DNA of 64,000 nt from Lanius collurio (lineage: Eukaryota; Chordata; Aves; Passeriformes; Laniidae), in assembly GCA_020086605.1 (NCBI GenBank), contig JACBWW010000008.1:22965959-23029958 (forward strand), read 5' to 3'. Shown here one piece after another: positions 1 through 9,200 of this stretch; the stretch's first letter is position 1, and each line of letters begins with the position of its first letter. The position numbers were made by a program, and so were the translations under genes. The notes beneath the pieces are model-generated. The model did not search any database, was not told where the DNA came from, and saw only the letters and a program-made list of their open reading frames with translations.

Positions 1-1149
1 CTGTGCCATCCCTGGACCAGCAGGCCCCCACGCACAGGTACTACTGGTGAATTCCCGCCCAGGGTATGAAAATTTCGCCAACAATCTGCCAGTGGTATGT
101 CAGACACGTCCTGTCCCCTATCAGGAAAGAGTTCCCCAGGGCCATCATACTCTACTATAGGGATGATATCTTGATCTTGACAATTACCTAGACCTGACCC
201 TCCAAGAAACTGTCTGAACCATCAAGAAAGCAGGGTTTGAGATTCAAACCAAGAAGATCCAGCATACCTGCCTGTACCTTGGACTCCACATTGGCGAATG
301 GACCGTCGTACCCCAGCAGCTCACCATCCAGGGTGACCAAAGACCCTTCAGGACTTGCATCAACTTTGTGGGTCCATCAACTGGGTACATCCTCTACTGG
401 GTATTACGATGGAAGACTTCTCTCCCCTGTTCAACCTTCTCAAGTGTTGTGAGGACCTGGACTTGCCATGTGCCATCACCGCGGAGGCCTGGGAAGTCAT
501 CGGTAAGGTGCAGCTCACCCTATCTTCTCAACAGGCTCACCAGCCCCTTCCACACCTGCCTTTCAGTTTCATTGTTCTAGGTAACACACCCAGATTTCAT
601 GGCCTGATCTTTCAGTGGGACACAGCGCAGAAGGATCCTCTAATCATCATAGAGTGGATCTTTCTGTTGCATCAGTCGCCCAAAAGCATCACAACACCAC
701 AAGAACGAATGGCCCAATTAATCATAAGGGCCAGGGCCCGCCTCCGAATCCTTGCTGGGTGTGATTTTGCATGCATACACTTGTCCTTAACAGTTGGTAA
801 CTTGAAGCATTTGCTCCAGACAAATGAACATCTCCAGTACGCTCTGGACAGCTACACAGGCCAAATTTCAGTCCACAAACCCAAACATAAGCTGTTTAAC
901 ACAGCATTCAATCTGGTCCCAGAATCACTGCGAAGTCAAACCCCTCTCAAGGCTCTGACAGTCTTTACAGATGGTTCAAGCTCACAAAAATCTGTGATGA
1001 CTCCCCAAGACATAGATGTGGGAATCTGATGTCCAGGTGGTGGAGGGATCCCCACAAATTGCTGAATTGGTGGCAGTGGTCAGAGCATTTGAAAGATTTC
1101 AAGAACCATTCAATTTAGTCACAGATATGGCCTATGTAGCTGGCATGAC
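1..1149 (+). pseudogene. pol (ERV): Decayed ERV pol, part 1: reverse transcriptase to RNase H (left part)
   Basis: Remnant of a betaretrovirus/ERVK-like pol gene that is already inside RT at the left edge. The polymerase active-site box reads YRDD at 156-167 (usual form YMDD) and is followed by an in-frame stop at 189-191. The thumb/connection region is open at 355-1029 and ends with the RNase H motif VFTDGS at 961-978. The reading then moves to another frame (1016-1149), where TDMAYVAGM at 1121-1147 resembles the second RNase H block. The gene is cut at 1149 by the nested LTR element and resumes after 3648. Several frame changes and stops make it non-functional. Assignment to the beta/ERVK group comes from remembered family motifs and is less certain than 'retroviral pol'. 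Confidence 0.85.
1144..1149. repeat. Target-site duplication, left copy (CATGAC)
   Basis: Six bases abut the left LTR of the nested element. The matching right copy is CACGAC at 3643-3648, with one transition between them. Six-base duplications are typical of alpha- and beta-retroviral integrases. Confidence 0.75.
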
Positions 1150-1441
1150 TGTGGAGGTGCCTCTCCTGAAATCCCGGGGGGAGGGACCCTGCAGGATATG
1201 GGTCTGCCTCTGTCCCTGTCCCCATGTCATGTGTGCCCCATACCTGTTCCTGATTGGGTGGTTTGGGTGTGCCTGGGGCCCAGGAAGAGCAGGGTCCCAT
1301 GGCAGAGTGGGCCTGGGAACTCCAGCCATGCTGCTGGAGGAATAAAATCATCTCTGAACATCTACAAAATATCACTTCATCTTTCCTTCCAAGTCCATAG
1401 CTGTCTTATATATTGTTGTAAGGATTCCCTGCACTACAACA
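1150..1441 (+). repeat. 5' LTR of the nested element
   Basis: Starts TGTGGAGGTGCC and ends CACTACAACA, so it has the TG...CA ends of an LTR. A polyadenylation signal AATAAA lies near the middle (about 1341), and CCTGATTGGG (inverted CCAAT box) lies upstream of it. It is nearly identical to 3350-3642. Confidence 0.93.
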
Positions 1442-1445
1442 AATG

Positions 1446-1463
1446 GTGGAGAAATGCTGGCAA
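1446..1463 (+). other. Probable primer-binding site of the nested element
   Basis: TGGTGGAGAAATGCTGGC starts four bases after the CA end of the 5' LTR, the position where a tRNA primer pairs. It begins with TGG, the complement of the tRNA CCA end. It resembles a degenerate TGGTGCCGAAACC-type site. I cannot name the tRNA. Confidence 0.55.
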
Positions 1464-1542
1464 ACGATCCCTGGAGAAGGTAATTCGTGAGTTACTCTCG
1501 ATATCTCTTCTTGCTTTCGTTTCAATGTCCCATCTCTGAACG

Positions 1543-2247
1543 ATGGAGGACTCATGGAAGGACTCATGGCTGTCCGAACCACAAAGACACATTCACCTTA
1601 AACTTAAAAAGGTTCTCAAACAGCAATATGTAGATTTTAGCTTAATTCAAGCTCAGAAAGAATTAAGACACTTTTTGGCATGGCTGTTTAAAAACTTCTT
1701 CTATGTTTCTTGGGATTTGATTCTTACCAAGGACTTTTGGAAGAATGTTTGGACACAGTTAGTTTCCGAATCAAAAAATGTGCCGATGCAGGACTATTTC
1801 AGTGAATATTACCTGATTTCAGAGACTGCTGAGCAATGTCAGCTGTGTCCCACTACCGTATCAGCAGCGAACACGTGGATGAGCAGCGCGAGCGTTGCAA
1901 TGGGCTTCTCCGCCACCCCAGAGACTGCACATCCCCGGCCGCAGGTGCTGAGTGCATTGCAGGCGACGGCGAGAGAGATCCTGTGCGTGGGAGAGCCAGT
2001 GAGGCCAGGCACGGCGGGACCAGAGCCGGTGGGGAGACTGGAGGCAGCGGGAGTGAAGCCAGGAGCAGCGCGGCGGTGCGGGCCCGGCAGTGTTCGCCCT
2101 GAGGCAGCGACGAGGGCGGTGGCGCCCGAGACGCGTCCCGGTGATGGCTGCCCAGTGCTGTGTGGCGAGCAACGGTCCAAGCTCCACAGTGAGAAAGGCA
2201 GTGGCGATTGTGGCAGTCGCTATGGTGACCGCAGTGAGCCATGCTGA
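1543..2247 (+). CDS. gag-like (ERV): Gag matrix-like ORF running into GC-rich non-viral sequence
   Basis: Open frame of 234 codons beginning 101 bases after the 5' LTR. Residues 1 to about 100 are helical and basic/aromatic (for example FLAWLFKNFF and LTKDFWKNVW), resembling the matrix domain at the start of beta-type retroviral Gag. There is no MG myristoylation start; it reads MED. After about residue 103 (near 1850) the composition switches abruptly to Ala/Gly/Arg/Pro-rich sequence encoded by GC-rich DNA that I do not recognise as Gag. No capsid or zinc-knuckle motifs follow. The second part is probably a frame that is merely open in inserted sequence. The matrix assignment is by resemblance only. 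Confidence 0.5.
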   Translation: MEDSWKDSWLSEPQRHIHLKLKKVLKQQYVDFSLIQAQKELRHFLAWLFKNFFYVSWDLILTKDFWKNVWTQLVSESKNVPMQDYFSEYYLISETAEQCQLCPTTVSAANTWMSSASVAMGFSATPETAHPRPQVLSALQATAREILCVGEPVRPGTAGPEPVGRLEAAGVKPGAARRCGPGSVRPEAATRAVAPETRPGDGCPVLCGEQRSKLHSEKGSGDCGSRYGDRSEPC

Positions 2248-2600
2248 GCAGAGCCAGAGGGAGTGGGGGCAAGAAGGGAACCGCGCTAGCCCACGGCCAC
2301 ACAGCCGACAGCAGCAGCAGCAGCGGCAGTGCCAGCGGTTCAAAGCCGCGCACACGCGAACGCCTCACAGGGCACGGCCGTGCAGCAGCGCGAATGCCCA
2401 GAAAGCGTGGAGCAGTCACACGGAGCTCCAGAGGAGAAGCAAGCGTGGCGCCAAAGGGCAGTGCAGAGGTGGCCGAAGGCAGAGCAGCCAGCAGGGGCAG
2501 CGTGCACCAGCACGGCCAGACCGGACCCGCACGGCCCCACACGTGATCCCGAGGAGTCCAGACCCCGTGACAGGAACACGCTGGTGGCCCCAGCGGTCCC
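1850..2600 (+). other. GC-rich block of non-viral character inside the nested element
   Basis: An abrupt rise in GC and CpG begins near 1850, just after the gag-like segment, and ends near 2600, where the AT-richer CSD coding segment starts. It includes an AGC repeat at about 2310-2325 and overlapping short ORFs in every frame. The sequence resembles the GC-rich 5' end of a cellular transcript. It may be part of the captured cellular cDNA upstream of the cold-shock domain (Y-box proteins have Ala/Gly/Pro-rich N-termini), but no frame gives a recognisable Y-box N-terminus. Confidence 0.5.
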
Positions 2601-3131
2601 AGCTGTGGCAGCTCTGATGCAATAGCAAGCAAAGCTGAAAGTGAAAGCAAGAACAAAGGAACTCAGAAAAATGAAAAGATTGTCGCAGCTAGGGTTTTTG
2701 GAACTGTAAAGTGGTATAATGTAATGAAAAATTATGGTTTCTTTTTGAAAAATGGTACTGGAGAAAGTATTTTTGTCCATAAATCTGCTATTGTAAAAAA
2801 TAATCCCAAAAGTGATGTTCCAAGCTTAGAAGAAGGACAAAGAGTAGAATTTAAAATTGTGCAAGGAAGGAAGGGCCCACAGGCCGTATGTGTTACAGGC
2901 CTTGGGGGTGCTCCTGTGAAAGGTAGTAGATATGCTGGACAATATCCCCATAATCCCTGTCCTTTCCCCTATCCCACCTTCCCCTTTTATCCCATGCCCC
3001 TTTATCCCCCATATATGCCCGACCCAAATCTCCCTTTCTGGCTCCCCTCACAAAACCAGTCTTTTTCATATGCCATTTATCTCTTTGCAATGGCATTGGG
3101 GGCGATGAAAAGGAGGGAGGGAAGAAATTAA
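2571..3131 (+). CDS. Y-box-type cold-shock domain protein captured in an LTR element
   Basis: The frame is open from just after a stop at 2568-2570 to the stop at 3129-3131. The first ATG of the frame is at 2724, inside the domain, so a full domain would need an upstream or non-AUG start, splicing or a fusion. The cold-shock domain spans about 2685-2935. It has GTVKWYN at 2700-2720, an RNP1-like KNYGFF at 2727-2744, RNP2 IFVH at 2769-2780, then KNNP and VTGLGG. The residues matching human YBX1 W65, F74, F85 and H87, which stack on RNA, are all kept (codons at 2712, 2739, 2772, 2778). The order and the KNNP/VTGxGG blocks match Y-box proteins rather than LIN28. The domain is contiguous, whereas in vertebrate YBX genes it is split by introns, so it derives from cDNA. 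The basic/aromatic C-terminal tail of YBX1 is absent; a Pro/Tyr/Phe-rich tail replaces it (about 2945-3131). Function is unknown. Confidence 0.85.
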   Translation, partial: QEHAGGPSGPSCGSSDAIASKAESESKNKGTQKNEKIVAARVFGTVKWYNVMKNYGFFLKNGTGESIFVHKSAIVKNNPKSDVPSLEEGQRVEFKIVQGRKGPQAVCVTGLGGAPVKGSRYAGQYPHNPCPFPYPTFPFYPMPLYPPYMPDPNLPFWLPSQNQSFSYAIYLFAMALGAMKRREGRN

Positions 3132-3332
3132 CCATCATTTTCTAAGATTCCAGCAGGTACAAAAAGGAAAATCCCTTCCTCAGTTTCCATCTGAACCATG
3201 CTCAAGTCCTGTCTTCCTTCTGATGCTCCAAAGAAAATCTGTTTGGACATCTGGGGACTCAAGATAGTGGCTTCCTTTCCTTTGAAAATGTTTTGTTGTT
3301 TATCCAACTGCATTTTCCAATGTTCTTTATTT
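3132..3332 (+). other. Non-coding 3' part of the nested element
   Basis: About 200 AT-rich bases between the CSD stop codon and the polypurine tract. I see no env or accessory-gene similarity in them. Confidence 0.5.
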
Positions 3333-3348
3333 AATAAGAAGGGGTGAA
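3333..3348 (+). other. Polypurine tract of the nested element
   Basis: AATAAGAAGGGGTGAA is a purine-rich run ending one base before the TG start of the 3' LTR, the usual place for plus-strand priming. Confidence 0.65.
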
Positions 3349-3349
3349 T

Positions 3350-3642
3350 TGTGGAGGTGCCTCTCCTGAAATCCCGGGGGAAGGGACCCTGCAGGGTACG
3401 GGTCTGCCTCTGTCCCTGCTCTCATGTCATGAGTGCCCCATACCTGTTCCTGATTGGGTGGTTTGGGTGTGCCTGGGGCCCGGGAAGAGCAGGGTCCCGT
3501 GGCAGAGTGGGCCTGGGAACTCCAGCCATGCGGCTGGAGGAATAAAATAATCTCTGAACATCTACAAAAATACCACTTCATCTTTCCTTCCGAGTCTATC
3601 GATGTCTTATATATTGTTGTAAGGATTCCCCGCACTACAACA
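3350..3642 (+). repeat. 3' LTR of the nested element
   Basis: TGTGGAGGTGCC...CACTACAACA, 293 bp, pairing with 1150-1441 in the same orientation. It contains AATAAA at about 3541. Roughly 17 substitutions and one indel separate the two LTRs. Confidence 0.93.
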
Positions 3643-3648
3643 CACGAC
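3643..3648. repeat. Target-site duplication, right copy (CACGAC)
   Basis: Matches CATGAC at 1144-1149 at five of six bases. The pol sequence of the older ERV resumes directly after it. Confidence 0.75.
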
Positions 3649-4640
3649 CACCAGAGCAGAACACACCCTGTTAAAAGAAGTGGCAAATCCCCAGTTATAC
3701 CAACTGCTCTCAGAACTGCTCTACCTTCTCTTTCACTGAGAGCCGCCTTATCATGTGATGCATGTAAGGTCACACACAGATCTGCCAGGACCCATCACAG
3801 AGGGAAACCGGAGAGCTGATGCCCTGGCCTTGGCTGTGCACAGTCCCAACTTACCTGACAGCTTTGAACAAGCCAAGTTAAGCCACAAGTTTTTCCACCA
3901 AAATGTTCCTGCCCTCATTAGGAGGTTTAACATCCACAGCAATCAAGCAAGGGCAATGGCAGCCACATGCCCTAACTGTCAACAGTATCAGGTACCATAT
4001 TTAGGCACTGGGGTAAACCTCCATGGCCTCAGCAGCTGCCAATTATGGCAGACAGATATCACTCATGTCCCCCAATTTGGGAGACTGAAATTTGTCCATG
4101 TGTCAGTAGACACTTTTTCTGGAGCTGTCCTTGCATCTGCCTATGCGGGAGAAAAGGCCACAGACATAATAAAACAGTTTCTCCTTGCCTTTTCCACCCT
4201 GGGAGTGTCTAAAGAAGTGAAAATGGACAATGGTCCTGCCTATGATTCTAATAAAGTGCAAGATTTCTTTGGTCAGTGGGGCATCCAGCACACCACAAGT
4301 GTACCCCACTCCCGCACAAGACAGTCTGTTGTTGAAAGGACTCACCAAACTCTCAAGAAGGTCCTTGACCAACAATGCAGAGATGCAGTGGTTAATTCTC
4401 CTGTTGTGAGACTCTGCAAAGCTCTCTTTACCATCAATTTCTTAAACAACTCCTTCTCAGAACACCCAACACTTTACCAATTCAACACAAGCCAAATTAA
4501 AGGAACAGCCACTGGTGTTGGTCAAGGAACCAGAGAGTCTTTCAGGGACCCTTTCCACTCATCGCCTGGGGAAGGGGATATGTTTCCACACCAGCAAGTT
4601 TGAAATGGGTGTGGGAAAGAATACCAAGCCCTACCTTGGA
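3649..4640 (+). pseudogene. pol (ERV): Decayed ERV pol, part 2: RNase H end and integrase
   Basis: Continues the pol gene interrupted at 1149. The RNase H C-terminal part is at about 3649-3830, with stops and a frame change near 3740-3760. Integrase is open at 3755-4603. It has an N-terminal HHCC zinc finger (two His at about 3884-3900, CPNC at about 3970-3981), then the catalytic triad: Asp codon 4055, Asp codon 4226 and Glu codon 4334, giving D-35-E spacing for the last pair. The C-terminal SH3-like block (FPLIAWGRGY) lies in another frame at about 4552-4581, so at least one frameshift falls between 4480 and 4550. All catalytic residues remain, but the gene as a whole is broken. Confidence 0.88.
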
Positions 4641-5171
4641 CCACGGGCAACAGCTCATAAAGACACAAGAAAAAACACAGATTTCCAGTTTCAGATATTC
4701 TCGAGTGATTTGATCTTTCAATAACCTTGCCCTGATCCTTAACAATTTTGTTTGAGACCCTTACAGACACACCAGCCCCAAATCCCCCATGGAACCTGGC
4801 ACCTATCACCCTGCCATCTCCTAGATGTCCCTAATCTGAGCAAGTACCCAGAGGTGCTGTGACTGCTAGGAGCATGGAAATAGCAGCCTCAGTAGCCCAG
4901 AAAGGTCCACCGCATCCAGCACCATCAGAGGAACTCGGGACTTGTTGGGACATTGGGAACTCATGGGAGCAGCTGCCTCCTTTCAGGGGCTTTGCAGATG
5001 TTTCTGTTGTTCTGACATCCATTCATTGTTGAAGCACTGCCACAGCCCTGGACCCTCACTGCTAAAATCAAAATACCCTTTTCCACTCGCACAAAAGGGA
5101 AGAATGGTTCCCACTTTGGTTAGCTCCAAGTAAGTGGGGGAGGCCTTCTTTTAAAGTAAATTAGGGGAAGA
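4641..5171 (+). other. Remainder of the older ERV, no env recognised
   Basis: About 530 bases between the integrase end and the probable 3' LTR. No env motif or long ORF is seen, so env seems deleted or unrecognisable. The segment ends in a purine-rich run (about 5154-5171, including TTAGGGGAAGA) resembling a polypurine tract. Confidence 0.4.
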
Positions 5172-5530
5172 TGTTGTGTTGGCAAAGTCCACTTTACACT
5201 CCCCACGCTGCCTTGAAAGTGGTCTCTCTGTACACCTCTGTGCTATAAAGTTCTCTCTTTACTGAGATTCCACTGGTTACTGACTCTCTCTCCCTCCCAT
5301 CCCTTCTCCCATTGGTCCCTGTTATGTCACTCACCATTGCCTCTGTCCCCTAGCCCTCAGACCATGGGCTTCTGATGCTCTGCCCACCCCCGGAACACTT
5401 TGGGATAAAACCACGCAGAGGCTTTTGTTCTTGGTTCTTTGTCCCTGCTTCCTTCGAGTGTGTTGGTTTCATTAAACACCTTGGAATTGCGTACAGAGAA
5501 CTATTGCTTCCAGAGAGCTGGAGGTGGACA
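5172..5530 (+). repeat. Probable LTR of the older ERV
   Basis: Candidate LTR of 359 bp starting TGTTGTGTTGGC after a polypurine-like run and ending GGTGGACA. It contains TATA-like GGATAAAA at about 5402-5409 and ATTAAA at about 5471. Immediately downstream (from 5536) TGGTGCCGCGACC looks like a primer-binding site, which is odd for a 3' LTR. No second copy lies in the window, so the borders rest on motifs alone. Confidence 0.45.
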
Positions 5531-6089
5531 ACTTGTGGTGCCGCGACCTTCCTAGAGAGAATGTCCTGCAAAGAACAACTCTTCTGGCATGGTGGCAGGC
5601 CTCCCTGGGCAGCAAGTGATTTCAGCAAGTGTAGCAATTTCTCAGCTACAAGTAATTACAGCTCTTTTGATTCAGCTCTTTGTGAAACCACCCAAGGCAA
5701 ACTCAGGGGCAGAGAGACAGGAGCCTTGTATGGCAATTCCACAGAGGTAGCTTTTATTGTCCAGCAGCCTCTGTTAAGGGAAGGCCAGGGACAATGCTCC
5801 CTACAGAGGGGCAGAAATGGAGCTTTTGATGGGAAAGGCAGGGGGTGGGTAGAAACCAACTAGCCAACTGGGTACAGGCTATTGCCATATAGAAACAAGG
5901 CATGCTGGGGGTGCTTCACTTTCTCACCATGAGCCGAGGCAGGTTGCTTATTGGGGAAAATCATCTTGGCCAGAAGTCTCTCACCTCCAAGGGAGTGCAG
6001 AGGGCTCTTGTGTGAAGGGCTTACAGCCTTCCACAGAGAACCCCTCTGGCCTCTCTGTCTCCGGTTCATGCTTGCAGTGTGTGTGTGAG
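5531..6089 (-). repeat. LTR-like debris, apparently in reverse orientation
   Basis: Unclassified repeat-like sequence. Read on the minus strand it has the layout of an LTR, with an AATAAA signal followed by a short U5-like stretch at about 5750. No borders, partner copy or coding content can be shown. Confidence 0.25.
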
Positions 6090-6260
6090 TGGCTGTTGGC
6101 GACCACCTGCGAAGGTGAGATCGAGCGCACGCGTGGGTGCTGGCAGAGGGCTACCTAAGTGTCCCGCAAGGGACCCTGTGGAATAAACACTGCATCGATC
6201 CACCAAAGCCCTCTTTCATACAGGACCCTCTGGAGTGATTCCTGTGACAGTCACAAGAGC
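6090..6260 (+). repeat. LTR-like fragment with polyadenylation signal
   Basis: A moderately GC-rich, CpG-containing stretch with AATAAA at about 6182, followed by a pyrimidine-rich tail ending CCTGTGACA. It resembles the R-U5 end of an LTR. No partner or duplication was found, so this is tentative. Confidence 0.25.
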
Positions 6261-9200
6261 AAGGCCCAGTCACAGCATCAGGGACTTGTTAGACCTTAAT
6301 GCTTTCCATCAGAATTCAGTGAAAAAGGACACAGCGCAGAAAAGCAGGTCAGGTCCCATCAACAGGCAGCTGCTGACTATTTGTGCCATGAAAACCACGA
6401 CATGCCACTTAGGGTCATGGATGAGTGACAAGATTATGGTTGGATTGAATGAAGCAGTTAAGCAATGACAGAATGCTGTAAGATATGTAATTCTGTAAGA
6501 GGCTGAAGTGTTTCAGTTAGCTTTAAAGATATATTTAACAAAATGTTCAAATCAAGTACTCTAGTGTGAAGGACATCAAAGGCCAAAAACTGCAATATAG
6601 TTTTGCCCTTTTTTTCCTCTCTTGAGATATAATCTGTACCTATTTGCCATGCATACACATATTCTTTTATTTGCTGCTGCTTACTTACAGGAACATGATT
6701 CATTTTTGCTGTGTCAATAGAAACATATGCATTCCATTTTAAATTCTTGTTGAAGAATTTTCAAGACATTAGGATTTAAAATAAGATTAACAAATATTGC
6801 TGCTAGAGAAAAAGGAAAATAGCCATTCTTTTAAGAATAAATATGAGAAAAAAAACACACTAGATATATTTAGTACTATATTAATAGTCAATAATTTTAG
6901 ATCCCACAGCAAAAAGAAAATTTGTAAAGACTTGCCTGACATGGAAAGCAAGTTTTGTAAGAAGAAATAATGCAAGACCTAACAATATAGCTTGGAAAAG
7001 GACCAGACAACATTTCAAGCTAAGCACACTTCAAAGCTAAGCACAAGGCCATTTCTGACTAGAGGAAGAAAATGAGGGCTGAAAAAAAATGTGTCTATTA
7101 TTTTCCCAGCTACAGCAGTTGCCTAATAAAAGATGTCAACTCTCCCTTTCAATTTTAGTCTGTTATGACAACAGCAGACCACCAAACAATAGCAACAACC
7201 AATCCACCAAGAGGGAAAGGTCTTTTGCAGAAGACAATGTCATAGCTGCTCCATGACACATTCTGCACGAGGTTAATTCTCAGTGGTAACGGGAATACAA
7301 GCTAAGCCAAAGAGACCTAACTTTGAAATTCCTAGAACAAGCTTCCAAAAAAACTCTGTAAATATGCAACCAGGCAGCAACATATGTAAAAGTCATAGAT
7401 ACTTGAGCAAAGTATGTTAGTAAATATCTGCTGAAACCTAGGTTTTGACGACGTATTACAACACACATGCAGACTGCTATACCCCTGCTATTTAGACCTT
7501 CAACAGTATTTATTTCTACAGGATTTTAATAAATTGTGGCAAAATATTAGCCTTAAAAGGTCTTATTTTGTGGAAACTTGTGTTCCACACTCTGAACACA
7601 CTGGTATTGGTGGCGGTGACAAAGATAATAAGTTCTCTTCTAAAGTAGTACTACCATCACAGGGCAGACATGAGGTAAACTGGGATTCCCCTGCTCAGAG
7701 TATCAAACCTGCCCTGGGGCATAAAGGTCTGTTATTAAGGGCCTTTCTTTTCTATCATCCCTTGTTCTGGGCTCCCTGAAAATATTTTCTACACAACAAA
7801 TACAATCCAGTAAGGGGAAAATGGTTTATCTACTCATTAATCAGAAAACATGAATGTCATATTTCAAAGACAAACATCTCAATATTTACATTTCTTAAAT
7901 GTCTTTTTTTTGAAAGCATGTGAATAGTGTAATAAATCACAGGTAATTCCTATGTGGAGCACAGAAATTTTTGGATACAGCATCAAATTCAATCTGGATA
8001 AAGTAGCCTATGTCTTTATTTTGTTGAAATTTTATTATAAAAGCACTAAAGGTTTTTGGAAAAAAAAAAAAAAGATGCTTTAGATACTCAAGTCCTATTT
8101 GTCTTGATTCCCTTCCTATTATATTTGTATTCAACACAATTTAATTGCTTGCAAAGCATGGTAATTCTTTCCCATGTTTTTATTCCTACAAACTATGGCC
8201 ACCTCCTCCAACACAAAATTCAGACAATTAAGAAAATTACCAAAACTAATTTTCACCCACAAAATGAATCCATTAAAATTTATACTGCAAGATAATCAGA
8301 GTAATTCCCAAGGCAACCACAACTAGTCTTAAGAGTAAATGCCAGGATGGAAGCAATCTTTGGAGCTAGGTAGACAAAAGGGAGTTGATATTAACTGCCC
8401 TTGGAAATGGAAAAATAATAATGAATTTAAACTTTAACAGAATGCTACGGTGTATCCTGTAAAGAACATAAGTCTTCAGGTATGGTAAACCTAATGCCAA
8501 ACTGATCAAAACCTGAGGTACTTCTCTGTCCTAACTTTGTAATATATTAGGTAAGTCTGGATGAGAATCAAATCAGTATAATTTGAAGATAGATTAAAAA
8601 AGGTATTGGTTGAAACCTAAGGCTCAAATAATAACTTCTGCGCCTCACCAGCATGGGGTTTTTTGAGGAGAAAAAAAAGCATTGTCTGCAGGAACAATTC
8701 TAACAAAACATCCTCTCAAATACATGTCTTTTATATAGTAGAACTTACTCCTAAATTAAAGAGACAAGGAGGCTAAAAAGATTTTACAGTTATTTGGAGT
8801 GAGAAGCTATTTATCCATGGAAAGCTGTGCTACAGCTTTATTAAGATCTAAGGGTAGAATACCACCTTACAAACACAAGATCAGCATGGGACCAATCTGT
8901 ACACTGGATGTGTTCCAGGTTCAGGCTGGTGAAAGAGCCAATTTTTCTTCTTTCTCTTTTTAAGAGTTGACAATTTTGAAGACAATTACTTTGAGAAGAA
9001 TGCATGCACAGAAACAATGTGTTGCTAAGGCTACTACTTACTTTATTTAAAAAATGGTGGCTGTTTGTAAGCCATTGTACATTTTCTGAGATGGAAGGAT
9101 ATCACACCCCTCCAAATACTGAGATTTAACTGTTCAGCCCAAAGCCACAGAGCTGGTCCCTGAATGGAGTGAAAAAGAATTGACTGTTACATAAGTCAAA

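Larger units (their letters stand above)
1150..3642 (+). mobile_element. Nested non-autonomous LTR element carrying a Y-box-like cold-shock domain
   Basis: Complete small LTR element of 2493 bp. It consists of the 5' LTR (1150-1441), a probable primer-binding site from 1446, a gag-matrix-like ORF (from 1543), a GC-rich block (about 1850-2600), a CSD ORF (to 3131), a short AT-rich tail, a polypurine tract (about 3333-3348) and the 3' LTR (3350-3642). It is flanked by a 6-bp duplication with one mismatch and interrupts the RNase H region of an older ERV, whose sequence continues on both sides. No RT, RNase H, integrase or env is seen inside, so movement would have needed proteins supplied in trans. 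Aligned by eye, the LTRs differ at about 17 of 292 positions plus one indel (about 6 percent), so this is an old fixed insertion rather than a recent one. Confidence 0.9.

Noticed and set aside
1016..1539. ORFs on both strands across the 5' LTR, and equivalents at 3344-3819
   Set aside because: They run through LTR borders and appear in both LTR copies in several frames. They are by-products of LTR sequence, not genes.
1839..2780. Several overlapping ORFs of 70-267 codons on both strands in the GC-rich block
   Set aside because: All frames are open because of high GC. None has a recognisable domain. Only the plus-strand frame continuing from the gag-like start and the CSD frame were kept.
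2571..3131. CSD as an independent processed YBX pseudogene that landed in an ERV
   Set aside because: No poly-A tail or separate target-site duplication is seen around it, the frame is open, and it lies in the sense orientation between gag-like sequence and the polypurine tract. Capture by the element is the simpler reading, though not proven.
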